Assembly (NCBI GenBank): GCA_028370155.1 | Contig: CP116670.1 | Coordinates: 1,116,001 to 1,180,000, forward strand | Source of the DNA: Arthrobacter sp. OVS8 | Lineage (GTDB): Bacteria; Actinomycetota; Actinomycetes; Actinomycetales; Micrococcaceae | DNA length: 64,000 bases | Reading direction: 5' to 3' | In this document: positions 32,518 through 43,198 of the stretch, in pieces | Numbering within the stretch: the first letter of the stretch is position 1 | How the letters are laid out: each line of letters opens with the position of its first letter | Program-made: the position numbers and the translations under genes | The notes under the pieces: model-generated | The model's input: the letters and a program-made list of their open reading frames with translations, nothing else | Told to the model about the DNA's origin: nothing | Databases searched by the model: none

Positions 32518-32946
32518 ATGGCAGCAACACGCACCGCACACACTGTATGGAACGGCGACCTGATGACGGGCGCCGGCAACACCACGCTGGACAGCTCCGG
32601 CCTGGGCAACTTTGACGTCACCTGGAAGGCACGCGCCGAGGCCTCCGAAGGCAAGACCAGCCCGGAAGAACTCATCGCCGCGGCACATTCGGCCTGCTTC
32701 TCCATGGCCTTCAGCCTCGCCGTCGCCCAGGCCGGCCACACGCCGGAGGAAGTCAACACCAAGGCCGATGTCACCTTCGTGCCCGGCACCGGCATCACGG
32801 ACAGCCACCTGACTGTCAGCGCGCGGATCCCGGGGATCACGGAGGACGAATTCCAGCGGATCGCCGAGGAAGCCAAGGTGGGCTGCCCCGTCTCCGCCGC
32901 CCTCACCGGCATCAAGATCACCCTGGACGCCACTCTGGCCTCCTAG
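32518..32946 (+). CDS. osmC: OsmC family peroxiredoxin
   Basis: Intact protein of 142 residues that reduces organic hydroperoxides with two cysteines. The first is in AAAHSACFSMAFSLAVAQ and the second in EAKVGCPVSAAL, the OsmC arrangement. The N-terminus has the HTVWNGDLMTGAGN strand typical of OsmC rather than Ohr. Start ATG 32518 is preceded by GAGGAG; an in-frame GTG two codons upstream is less likely. The reductant could be dihydrolipoyl protein and Lpd, as in Mycobacterium, whose genes are near, but that link is inference. Confidence 0.93.
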   Translation: MAATRTAHTVWNGDLMTGAGNTTLDSSGLGNFDVTWKARAEASEGKTSPEELIAAAHSACFSMAFSLAVAQAGHTPEEVNTKADVTFVPGTGITDSHLTVSARIPGITEDEFQRIAEEAKVGCPVSAALTGIKITLDATLAS

Positions 32947-32963
32947 AGTTTGACGTACCAACA

Positions 32964-33008
32964 GCGAAGGCCCCCGTTCCCTGACCAGCAGGGAACGGGG
33001 GCCTTCGC
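32964..33008. terminator. Strong terminator between osmC and tricorn gene
   Basis: Perfect 20-base arms at 32964-32983 and 32989-33008 around a 5-base loop, between two convergent genes. Confidence 0.9.
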
Positions 33009-33040
33009 CCTGTTGGCGGTTACGCCCCGGCGGACGCCTC

Positions 33041-36000
33041 CTAGTTGGCGTTCCGGCGGGCCGGCAGCGGGGCGGGCCGCACCAGGCGGTAGCCCTCGCG
33101 CAGCGGCGGCCGGTCGGTGGGCAGTTCCTGGATCATTTCCTTAAGCGCGCCGATGCCGTATTCCAGCTGCGGGTCCATGCCGGCGGCATAGGCGTGCGGC
33201 GGGAAGGTCACTTCGATGTCCGGGGCGACGCCGAAGTTCTCGACACCCCACCCCACTCCACCGGAGAACCAGGTGGCGTAGCGCGGCTGGGTGACGCCGG
33301 TCCCGTCGGCCAGGGCGAAGCGGTTGTCGATGCCGACCACACCGCCCCAGGTCCGGGTGCCGATGACCGGGCCGATCCCCGCAGCTTGGAGACCTGGGTG
33401 ATGATGTCTCCGTCGGAACCAGCGAATTCGTCCGTCAGGATGATGACGGGCCCGCGCGGTGCGTGGTGTGGGTACGTGCGCGGCCGCTCCCCGCGCGGCA
33501 TGCTCCAGCCGGTGACCTTGCGGCCGATGAGCTCCGCGACGAGCTGGGAGGTGTGCCCACCCGGTTGCGGCGGACGTCGACGATCAGCCCGTCGAGCGCC
33601 GTTTCGGTGTCAAGGTCGCGGTGCAGCTGCGCCCAGCCGTTGGCCATCATGTCGGGAATGTGCAGGTAACCGAACGTTCCCTGCGAGGCCTGCCGGACGG
33701 TCCGGCGGTTCGCCGCCACCCATTCCTGGTACCGCAGCCGCTCCTCGTCCTTGACCGGGACGACGGCGATGCGGCGCTGTTTCCCGGCCTGGCCCCGGTG
33801 CCCGGCACCGTTGCGCAGGGTGAGTTCGACGGCGCGGCCCGCGGCGCCGACCAGCTGCATGGCGGGCGTGCGCGCTTCGGTGAGCTCGACGCCGTCGATC
33901 GCCAGCAGCACGTCGCCGGGTTTCGCGTCGGCACCCGGGCGGGTCAGCGGCGACGTGGCGAGCGGGTCGGAGGACTCCCCGGCCAGAATCCGGGTGATCT
34001 CCCAGCCCTCGCCGGTGAAGACCAAGTCGGCGCCGAGACGGCCCTGGCCGTTGCTGCCGTTCTCGGTCACGGCCGCGGGACGGACGTAGGCGTGCGAGGT
34101 GCCCAGTTCGCCGTGGAGCTCCCAGAGCAGGTCCACAAGGTCGTCGTGCGAGCCGAGGCGGTCCACGATCGGGCGGTACCGGGCGTGCACCGAATCCCAG
34201 TCCTGCCCGGCCATGTCTTCCGTCCAGAAGAAGTCGCGCTGGAGCCGCCAGGCTTCATCGAAGGCCTGCCCCCAGACGCTGAGCGGGTCCAGCTGCACGC
34301 GGATGCGGCCGAGATCCACCTTGACCAGCTGCCCCGACTCCTCGTCCGCTTTGGCGTTAGCGGGTGAGACGCGGATCTGCTTGTCCTGCAGGATCACCAC
34401 CTTTTCGCCGTCGCCGGAGAGACGGTAGCTGTCCAGGGTGTCCACGATGGTGGTGGTCTTGCGCCGGGCCAGGTCGAAGCGGACGAGGCAGGGCGCCGCG
34501 TTCTTGTCCTCGAGGCTGGCGCGGCCCTCGCCGGTGACGCCGGAGAGTTCGCTGTCGAGCCAGAGCAGTGCCCCGGCGGTGGCGGTGAGGTCGGAGTAGT
34601 TTCCCTGCGGCACGGGCACGCTGATGACCCGGTGCGCCAGGCCGTCGGCATCGACCCGGACCGCGGGCACCTGATCCGCGGCCGCCGTTCCTGCCGACGC
34701 CTCGTCTGTCTCTACCTCTTCCTGCCGGGCGGCCTGCAGGTCGATGCTCGGACCGAAGGGCGAGGGGGTGTCCGCGGCGAGGGCCACAAGGTAGGGCTTG
34801 ATCGGGCTCGGGAAGGACAGGTCGAACGAGTGTCCGTCATAGACCGGATCGAAGCTGCGGTTGGAGAGGAACGCGAGGAACTTGCCGTCGGGGGTGAACG
34901 ACGGCGATTCGTCGCGGAAGCGTCCGTCGGTGACCTCGACGATGGTCCGCTTTCCGTCCGCTGCCGCGCCGGCGTCGTCCGCCCTGGTCATGCGCAGCCG
35001 GCTGCGGGAACCGAAGGAGGTGACCGGCTCGGACCAGCCCAGCCAGGCCGAGTCCGGGGACCAGCTGAAGCCCTCGATGCTGCCCTCGCCGATGCTGCTG
35101 ACGAGCGACAGGGTGCCGGTGCGGGTGTCGGCGAGATAGATGTCGCCGAACGCGGTGCCGACGGCGAGCCAGTTTCCGTCCGGGCTGGCCTCCATGGCGC
35201 TTGCCCGGGTGGGCTTGGGGAACTCGATCCTGGTGGACTGGCCGTACTGCGCCGGCCGGGCTCCGGCGTTGCCTTCCGCCGGACCGGCCGTGACTGCGGT
35301 GTCGGCTGTGACGCCGGCGACGGCGGCGTCGGCGGGGTGGTGGTCCGGTCCGGCGGCGCTGGGCGCCGGGACAGCGGCCACGGCGTCGGGCCGGGTGAGG
35401 GCTGCTGCCGAGACGGGCCTCGGCAGCGGCGTGCCGGCGTCGGAATCCTCCTGCGGCCGGGCAGAATTCTGCTGCGCCGGAGCGGACTGCTGTCCGCCAG
35501 ACTGGTCGGCTGACTTCTCGAAGCCTGCGTTTCCGGAACCTTCTTTTCCAAAATTCGGGTTACCGGCGATCTCTTTCAGGTACAGGGCCTCGACGCCGTC
35601 GTGATCGGCGACGTACGCAATCCTGCCCTCGCCGAAGGGACGGGGCAGGCGGGCCCGGACGCCGGGGGTTGCTTCCAGGACCCGCGAGGGCCGTCCTTGT
35701 GCCGCAGCCAGTGCAGCGTGCCGTGGGCCTCCACGGCACTGGAGCCGCCGGTGCGGTCCGGGACCACATCGCCCAGGTGCCGTGACGGCTTCAGCGGCGC
35801 ACCGCGGCGGGCCTGCGAGGCTGACCCCAGGGAAATCTCGAGCTTGACCGCGTCCGAGCCGAGGTCCGGCAGCATCCACAGCTCGCCGGCCGATTCGAAG
35901 ACAACGCGCTGGCCGTCGGTGGCGGCGTGGCGGACGTAGAAGTCCTCGTGGTCCGTGTGGCGGCGCAGGTCGGTGCCGTTGGGCAACACGGAATAGAGGT

Positions 36001-36646
36001 TTCCGTAGCCCTCGTGGTCGGAGAGGAAGGCGATCCGTCCGTCAACCCACATCGGGTCGGTCAGGTTGCCGTCCAGCTCGGCGGCGAGGCGTTCGAACTC
36101 GCCGTTTCCGTCGCCGTCGATCCAGAGCTTGCCGGCGGCGCCGCCCCGGTAGCGCTTCCACCAGGCGGGCTCGCGGGAGAGCACGCTGGCCAGGACAACG
36201 GGCCGTTCGTCGCCGATGACGGGTCCGAACGCGACGGATTCCACCGGACCCAGCGGCAGCTCAGTGGCCCAGCCGCCCGCGAGGGGCAGGCTGTAGGCGT
36301 GGGTGAGGCGGCTGTCAGCCTGGCGGAAGGCGCTCGTGACCAGGACGTCGCCGTCGGGGGTAAAACCCTTGACCTTGGTGGTGGCGTGGCCGAAGTAGCT
36401 CAGCTGGCGGTAGCCGCCGCCGTCGACGTCCGCGGTGACAACCTCCGGTGCCGTGCCTTGAACCACCGTCCACACCAGCTGTTTGCCGTCCGGGGTGAAG
36501 CGGGGGTTGCGGGCGGGCAGCTGCAGCGCGGACACGCGCCAGGCGCGGCCCCCGCCGAGGGGCGCGATCCAGACGTCGTCCTCGGCCACGAAAGTGACCA
36601 GATCGCCGTGCAGATGCGGGAAACGGAGGTAACTCGAAGAGGTCAT
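33041..36646 (-). CDS. Tricorn-type S41 protease
   Basis: Large protease of about 1202 residues. N-terminal beta-propeller repeats are visible as FTPDGKQLVWTVVQG, FTPDGDVLVTSAFRQ and SPDGNWLAVGTAFGD. A PDZ domain (GDVLLAIDGVELTEARTPAM) and the C-terminal S41 domain follow, with the nucleophile serine in ILTDEFAGSDGDIITQ. A low-complexity insertion of about 120 residues rich in Ala, Pro, Gln and Asp (around 35215-35570) splits the propeller. Shifts near 35692, 33558 and 33378 all lie in G/C runs. The archaeal enzyme degrades proteasome products; the role here is probably intracellular peptide turnover alongside the PepA and M20 peptidases. Start ATG 36646. Confidence 0.92.
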
Positions 36647-36720
36647 CGTACGATCATAGTCAAGACCGGCCCTCCGGCCCGGGAGGTGTCCCGGCCGTGC
36701 CGGGCATGGTGAGATGGATC

Positions 36721-37620
36721 ATGCGAATCATTGTTGCCGGGGCCTCAGGGCTGATCGGAACCGCCATTTCCAGCTCCCTGCGCAGCGCCGGGCACGACGT
36801 CGGCACGCTGGTCAGGCGGCCGCCCGCTTCGCCCGGCGAGTACCAGTGGAATCCCGGCGAGGGCCGCATCGACGATTCGGCGCTGAAGGGGGCGGACGCC
36901 GTCATCAACCTCTCCGGCGCCGGTATCGGTGACCGGCCCTGGACCCGGGCAAGGATCAACGAACTCCGCAGCTCGCGGCTGGCGGCGACGGGGACCTTGA
37001 CCAAGGTCATGGGCCGGCTGGACACTCCACCGGCAGTGTTTCTCAGCCAGTCCGCATCCGGCTACTACGGCAGCGCGGGTCCCGCGGTGCTCCGCGAAAA
37101 TGCCCTCCCGGCAGCGGCGTCCTCGCCCGGATCTGCGTCGACTGGGAGGCGGCCGCCCACGAGGCGCCCGCCGGCGTCCGGGTGGTCACGCCCCGCACGG
37201 GCGTCGTGCTGAGCCGTTCAGGGGCGCCTTGGGACGGCTGATGCCGTTGCTGCGCCTGGGGGTGGGCGGGCCGCTGGGCAGCGGCCGGCAGTACTGGCCG
37301 TGGATCACACTGCCCGACGTGACCGGCGCTTTCGCGTTCCTGCTCGACAGCCAATTGTCGGGACCCGTGAACGTCTGTGCGCCGGAGAGCGCGGACGTGA
37401 ACTCCTGATCGCGCATCTTGCCGGGGCCCTGCACCGCCCGGCGGTGTTCCGCGTTCCCGCGCCGGTGCTGCGCCTGGTGATGGGCCAACTGGCCGACGAG
37501 CTGCTGCTCGCCAGTCAACGGATGGAACCGGCAGTGCTGAGCGACGCCGGCTTCGCGTGGCAGCATCCGTCGCTCGCCCAGGCTGCAGCGTGGGTGGCTG
37601 AACGCGGTCCGAAAACCTGA
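36721..37620 (+). CDS. TIGR01777 family NAD-dependent epimerase-like oxidoreductase
   Basis: Protein of about 300 residues of the extended short-chain dehydrogenase fold. The N-terminus MRIIVAGASGLIGTAISSSL contains the nucleotide-binding motif; VINLSGAGIGDRPWT and FLSQSASGYYGS are family signatures. The C-terminal part has PWITLPDVTGAFAFLL and DUF1731-like residues (LLLASQRMEPAVLSDAGFAW). Shifts near 37107, 37213 and 37403. The reaction is unknown. I chose ATG 36721 since the Rossmann strand begins there; in-frame GTG 36697 has GGAGG at 36682 and is a real alternative. It is divergent from the tricorn gene. Confidence 0.88.
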
Positions 37621-37646
37621 GCAGCCCCTGCCGGCGGCGGACAGGG

Positions 37647-37740
37647 GGCGTCGGCGTCGGGCGTTGGCCGGAGGCGTCGGCGTCGCTCGTTGGCCGGAGG
37701 CGTCGGCGTCGCTCGTTGGCCGGAGGCGTCGGCGTCGCTA
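37647..37740. repeat. 26-bp tandem repeat, 3.6 copies
   Basis: Units start at 37647, 37673, 37699 and 37725 (the last partial, 16 bases), built from GGCGTCGGCGTCGCTC followed by GTTGGCCGGA. Copies 2 and 3 are identical; copy 1 differs by two bases. It lies between the stop codons of two convergent genes and has no coding evidence. Confidence 0.9.
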
Positions 37741-37747
37741 GCGGGCA

Positions 37748-39673
37748 TCAGCCGGAGACGGCGGGAAGAATGTCCTGGATCCGCCAGCGGCCACCGACCG
37801 GGGCCAGTACCAACCGCAGCCGCTGTTCCGGTGCGGCAGCAGCCTCGGCCACGATGGCCCCGGCGGCGTCGCGCTCCTGGTAGGCGGACGTGCTGACGGT
37901 TACGGCCACGACGGCCCGTGGACGGCTGCTGTCCCCTGTAAGTGCCACGTGGGTCAGCAGACTTGTGAAACCGGTCAGGACCCGCCCGGATTCCTCAAGG
38001 CTGGCGCTGATTAGTTCGTCCGCCCTGGCCGCCGACGACGCCGGGACATTCACCTGATCCAGCAGCCGGAAGTCCCCGTGCTGAAGGCGCGGGAGCGAAG
38101 CCAGGACAGTCCGCGGACCGCTTCCTCCGGGTCCTGTGAGGCGAGCTGCGCCTGCACGCCGGGAGGAAGGGCGGCAGCATCCACGGGCGTCGGTCCCGGT
38201 TCCGCGGCGGTGGGTGCCACAGTCCTCGCGGGTTCCTTCGCCGCATCGGCGCCTGTGACGGCGAAGCCAGGGAATTCCGGAGGCAGCGGCGTCCCGGCCA
38301 ACCCCCACGCCGCAGCGACGGAGCCCAGCAGAGCAAGACCTGCGGCTGCGGCACGAATGCCGCGCCGGTCCGCGGACGTCCGGCGTACGGCGCCCAGACC
38401 AGCGGATGCCCGGCGTGCGGTTGCCCGGCGGGTGCCGAGCCCAACGTCATCCAGACGAGCGTAATCCCGCCCTGCGTAATCCCGCCCAGCGTAATCCCGC
38501 CCAGCGGGTTGCGGGCCGGCGGAGTCCGGTCCTGCGGAATGCAGCCCAGCGGAATGCAGCCCAGCGGAATGCAGCCCTGCGGCGTCCGGGAGGGCGGCGT
38601 GGCGGGCGCTGTCGCTCCGGGAGGGACGCCCGGTTCCCCGCTGTCCTGCCAGCGGAAGCGGCCCCACCACGCGTGGCTTGCGGAAACGGAGCGGCAAGGC
38701 CCGGAGCCGTTCGACCCGCCGCTCCCGGGCCGTGCGGGGCAGCGAGCGCCGGGTCAGCAGTTGCGGGATGACTGTCGGGTGCACCGAGACCGAAAGATCC
38801 ACCGGTTCGGCCACGGCGCTGCGGTAGACGGCGGCCGCCAGCTCTGCGGCGGAGGGCCGCAGCCTGCGGTCCTCTTGAAGCCCGGATTCCAGCGCTGCGG
38901 CGAGCGCAGCCGGGACGTCCGGCACCAGCAGCGGCAGCGGCGGCCGCTGCGCGCCCGGTTCAGGGGCGCGTCCGGTCAGGCAGTACCAGCCCAGCGCCGC
39001 GAGGGAATACACATCGCGCTCCGGCTGCAGCCCGGCCCGGACGGCGTCAACCGGCGCCGGGTCCCGGAAGCCCTCGGTCCCGGCGTCGGCCACCGCCGCA
39101 GCGTCGGCCACCATGCGGGCCACGCCCAGATCGGCCAGGAGCGGCTTGCCGTGGGCGGTGAACAGCACATTGCCGGGTGAGACGTCCCCGTGTGTGAACC
39201 CATGACCGTGCAGGTACGCGAGGGCCTGGGCGATCGGCGTCAGGACCGTCACCGTCTCCCCGGCCCCAGCTTCCCCCTGCCCGCCACGAGCTGCCCCAGC
39301 GAGCCGCCCGCTGCGTAGTCCATGATCAGCCCGAGGTCCGCGTCCCAGGGACTGTCGTCCCCGCCGTCGTCGCCGGCATCGTCCCCGCCGGGCCGACGCA
39401 CCCGACTCCCCGGAGACGAACCACCGAGCGGGCACGCACCAGATGCTCGTGATCGAGGACGGACAGGATTCTCACCTCACGCCGGATCGCTTCCTCCGCG
39501 TCCCCTTGACCGGGGCCGTCCCCGGCGGCGAAACACTTCAGCGCGTACTCGGTCCCGCTCAAGTGTTCGGTCACCAGCCACACGGTGGCGCTGCCGCCGC
39601 GTCCCAGGCAGCGGCCGACGTCGTATCCGGGCACCTCGGGCGCCGCGCCACTGGTCCACGCGTAATCCTCCAT
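37748..39673 (-). CDS. Serine/threonine protein kinase, atypical catalytic loop
   Basis: Protein of about 642 residues. The kinase domain covers about residues 1-280: glycine loop LGRGGSATVWLV, presumed ATP lysine in YALKCFAAG, catalytic loop FTHGDVSPGNVLF and metal loop LLADLGVARM. The usual HRD and DFG are HGD and DLG, and the catalytic-loop Lys is replaced by Ser. A linker carries repeated GRDYA and GLHSA units. One membrane segment (RRGIRAAAAGLALLGSVAAAWGLAG) and an extracellular C-terminal domain follow (GDFRLLDQVNVPASSAARAD). Shifts lie near 39395, 39265 and 38088. Whether it phosphorylates proteins or is a pseudokinase is open. Start ATG 39673. Confidence 0.85.
38460..38579. repeat. 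Two clusters of 15-bp tandem repeats inside the kinase gene
   Basis: Three copies of CGTAATCCCGCCC(A/T)G at 38460-38504 and three copies of CGGAATGCAGCCC(A/T)G at 38535-38579. On the minus strand they encode the Asp-Tyr-Ala-Gly-Arg and His-Ser-Ala-Gly-Leu pentapeptide units of the linker, and their length keeps the frame. Confidence 0.9.
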
Positions 39674-39796
39674 AGCTAAGGAATAGCGGATCCAGCGGAA
39701 TCCTGCAGAAGTTATCCACAGCCACCCGGCGTCGTGCCCGGCGCCTTCGAACCGCCGAGCCGCTTCACTCCGGTCCGGGCCTGGCAGCGAAGGAAG

Positions 39797-41132
39797 TCAG
39801 GCGGTCGCGTACCGCTGGAGGAACAGGGCCAAGGACAAGGCCATGGCCTTGATTTCGTTCGGATCAACGCTCTCGTTCGGTGCGTGGATGAGCGCCAGCG
39901 GCTCCTCGACCCCCAACAGGATGATCTCGGCGTCCGGATAGGTGTCGGCGAACACATTGCAGAGCGGGATCGACCCTCCCTGGCCCAAGGTGGTCATGGG
40001 CCGCCCGTAGGCCTCCAGCATCGCGGCGCTCATGGCTTCGAAAGCCGCCCGCCGACGGCCGCCCGGAAGGGGGAACCGATGGCTTCCAGGTCCACCGTCA
40101 CATGGACTCCCCAGGGTGCTGCGGCCTTGAGCTGGTCGGCCAACGCGGTGTGGGCGTCGGCGGCGGCCATGCCGGGAGGGACCCGCAGATTGAGGCGCGC
40201 GGACGTGCGCGGCACGATGGACGCCGAGGAGCCCGTGACCGGCGGGCAGTCGATGCCGAGCACGGTGACGGCCGGCCGCGCCCAGAGCATGTCGGACACA
40301 GTGCCGTCCCCCAGCAGCGTGACACCCTCCAGCAGCCCAGCGTCGGTGCGGAACTGCTCGGGCGGGTAAGGCGCGCCGCCCAGGTCTGGGTGTTGTCCAG
40401 GCCCGTGATCGTCGTGTTGCCGTGCTGGTCGCGCAGTGATGCCAGCATCGAGATGAGCGCGGCGAGCGCATCGGGGCGGCGCCGCCAAACATTCCGGAGT
40501 GGAGCTCGGACGCCATCGCTTCGACCGTCACCACGACATTGACCATGCCGCGCAGGGTCACGGTCGCCGCGGGCTGTCCCACGGCGGCGTTACCGGTGTC
40601 GCACACCAGGATCGTGTCGGCCCGGAGCAGGTCCGGGTGGCCCGCCACATAGGCCTCGAGTCCGCCGGTGCCCTGTTCCTCCGACCCCTCGACCACCAGC
40701 TTCAGATTCACCGGCACGTCGCTGCCCAGTGCCCTGAGTGCGAGCAGATGGGCCAGGATGTTGCCTTTGCAGTCGGCAGCGCCCCGTCCGTACCAGCGGC
40801 CGTCCACCTCGGTGAGTTCGAAGGCCGGGGTGCGCCACGCGGAATCATCGAGGGTGGTTGAACATCGTAGTGCGCGTAAAGGAGCACTGTCGGCGCGTCC
40901 GGGCCAGGTCCCGGCCTCGAGCCGACCACCGCGTCGGAGCCGTCCGGTGTCCGCTCGAGGCGGACATCCGAAAATCCGAGCCCGGCAAACTTGCCGAGTA
41001 CCCACTGTGCGGCCTTGGCGCACTCCTCCGGGGGAACTGCCGGGCGTCCGCGACCGACTGGATCGCCACGAACTCGGCCAGTTCCTCCCGCGCCGGACGC
41101 ATCAAGTCGGTGACCCGGGAGCGCAGGTCCAT
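39797..41132 (-). CDS. M20 family dipeptidase
   Basis: Zinc-dependent dipeptidase of about 446 residues of the M20/ArgE-like family. Metal-ligand motifs: VLLYAHYDVQPP (first His and Asp), GRGAADCKGNILAHL (bridging Asp), VVEGSEEQGTGGLEAYV (catalytic Glu). The lid domain has MASELHSGMFGGAAPDA, and the C-terminus has SIPLCNVFADTYPDAEIILL. Five shifts near 41037, 40858, 40482, 40378 and 40052, mostly C/G runs one base short. Start ATG 41132 follows the upstream gene's stop by 3 bases, so it is the last gene of a permease-membrane protein-dipeptidase operon. A role in catabolism of imported peptides or amides is inferred. Confidence 0.9.
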
Positions 41133-41135
41133 GGC

Positions 41136-41581
41136 TCACGCACCGCCGGAGCGGTAGGTCTGGAGTTCGTCGACGAACTTCTGGAAATCGTCAAGCTCCT
41201 CCGGGCAATAAATCTCGATGATACGGAGCTGGCCCTGGACAAACCGGATGTCCGCGATCACCGGTCTGGTTCCTGGTCCGGCGGCGCCGTTCGCCAGCTG
41301 ACTGAAGAGGATGGCCCGGCTCAGCGCGTCGTTCGGGTTCGCGCAGACCGCACCGCCGTCGTCGCCAAGCACCCGGGCGATCTGCTCACGCGAGGGCGCC
41401 GTCCCCCGGCTTCGTTGATCGACGCGATCAGCTGGTCGGCTTTCTCCAGGGACTGTTGAGTCTCCCGCGCGGACCGGAACGTCATCAGGGCGATCACGGC
41501 GAGTACCACCAGCAAAATGACGGACACGATGTACACCACCGAGCGTCCCTTTTTGGTGGAGGACTCCAAATGAGTGCTCAT
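41136..41581 (-). CDS. Membrane-anchored hypothetical protein
   Basis: Protein of about 148 residues that I do not recognise. The N-terminus is basic (SSTKKGRSVVYIV) and followed by one membrane segment (VSVILLVVLAVIALMTF), then a coiled-coil-like stretch (ARETQQSLEKADQLIASINE) and an extracytoplasmic C-terminal domain with two cysteines. One shift near 41408 lies in a C/G run. Its ATG overlaps the stop of the APC permease (ATGA, 41578-41581), so translation is coupled, and the dipeptidase follows after 3 bases. It may be an accessory subunit of the permease. Confidence 0.75.
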
Positions 41582-43079
41582 GACCCTGCCACCTCCGTCT
41601 GTGCCTCCTGGTCGGGCAGCTTCCAGGACGGCTTGCGGAATTTGTAGAAGAGGAACGGCACGAGCAGGCCGAGCCCCAGTGCGCCGCCGCCGACGATCAG
41701 GAAATAGATAATCGGATCGCCGTTGCCGAACTGCGACGGCGGGACGAACCCGACCAGCAGGGCGGCCAGTGAGGCCGCAAACCCTACGCCGCACAGCCCG
41801 ATCAGCATCGGGGCGCGGTAGCCACGCGGGTGGTCCGGATCGTTGCGGCGGAGCCGGACGGCTGCCACGAACATCAGTAGGTACATGATCAGGTAGACCT
41901 GCGTGGTGATGACCGAGAAAATCCAGTACGCGCTGGAGACATCCGGGATCAGCGCGTAGCCGAGGGCGATCACGGTGGTGACGAGCCCTTGGACCACCAG
42001 GAGGTTCTGCTGAATGCCGTTCTTGTTCAGCTTTTGCAGGAACGGCGGGAGGTAGCCTTCCTCACGCGAAATCAGCAGCAGGCCCTTGGACGGACCGGCC
42101 AGCCAGGTCAGCATGCCGCCGAGGGAGGCAGCAACCAGCATGATTCCAAGGATCGGCGTCAGGGCTTGCAAGCTGAAGGACGCCAGCACGGCGTCGAAGG
42201 CCTGCATAACGCCCGCGGTGAGGGAGAGCTCCTCGGCCGGGACGATCCAGCTGATCGCCAGCGCCGGAAGGATGAAGATCAGGAGTACCAGTCCCATGGC
42301 CAGGAACATCGACTTCGGGTACTCCTTGGCCGGGTCCTTCAGCGAGGACACGTGCACCGCGTTCATCTCCATGCCGCTGTAGGACAGGAAATTGTTCACG
42401 ATCAGCACCAGGCTGGCCAGGCCGGCCCACTCGGGGAGGAAGTTGGCGGCGGTCATAGGGGCGGCCGACTCGTTGCCTTGGCCGAGGAACATGACACCCA
42501 GGAATACGAGCAGCGCGCCCGGGATCAGGGTCCCGATAATCAAACCGCCGCTGGCCAGGCCCGCTACACCCTTCGTGCCGCGGGATGAGACATACACCCC
42601 GGCCCAGTAGAAAACCACAATCACCAACGCTGTCCAGACGCCGTTGCTGGCCAGCTCCGGGTTGAACACATAGGCGAGCGTGCTCGCGACGAACCCCAGC
42701 AGGGTCGGATAGTAAAAAATGGTCATCGCGAACTGGCACCAAACCGCCAGGAAACCCATGGGCTTGGAAATGCCCGTCGCGACCCACTTGTAGATACCGC
42801 CCTTCCATCCGGACGCCAGCTCGGCGGACACGAGGAGGTGGGCAGCAGGAAGACGATGGCGGGAACCACGTACAGGAAGACTGAAGCGAGGCCGTAAACG
42901 GCCATGGTCGGGGCCGCCCGCAGGCTGGCCACCGAACTCGTAGTCATCAGCGCCAAGGCAACCCAGGAAATCCAAACGGCCGTGGGCACCTTCGGGCGGG
43001 CCATGGTCTGGTCAGCGCTGCTCACTGCAGCCACATCCCAACCGGCAGGCTCTGCGCTGCGGGCCGGACGGTGCGACAC
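41578..43079 (-). CDS. APC family amino acid permease (GABA/glutamate antiporter-like)
   Basis: Amino acid transporter of up to 500 residues with about twelve membrane segments. Characteristic parts are SSVASLRAAPTMAVYGLASV, ELASGWKGGIYKWVATGISK, and SYSGMEMNAVHVSSLKDPAK, the last resembling the GadC/YjeM branch. One shift near 42840 lies in a C/G run. The start is uncertain: GTG 43079, GTG 43025 and ATG 43004 are in frame, and relatives begin shortly before TMARPKVPTAVW, so the true start is probably 43025 or 43004. First gene of the three-gene operon. Confidence 0.87.
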
Positions 43080-43198
43080 CGTCTGGGGCGAGGAGTTGAA
43101 AATTTGTACATTCCACTGCCCTCAATCACATAGTGTGCGGGATGACTACAGCATGGACCTGGGCATTCGAGTGGAATAGTCCCTATTTCCTCTTTACT

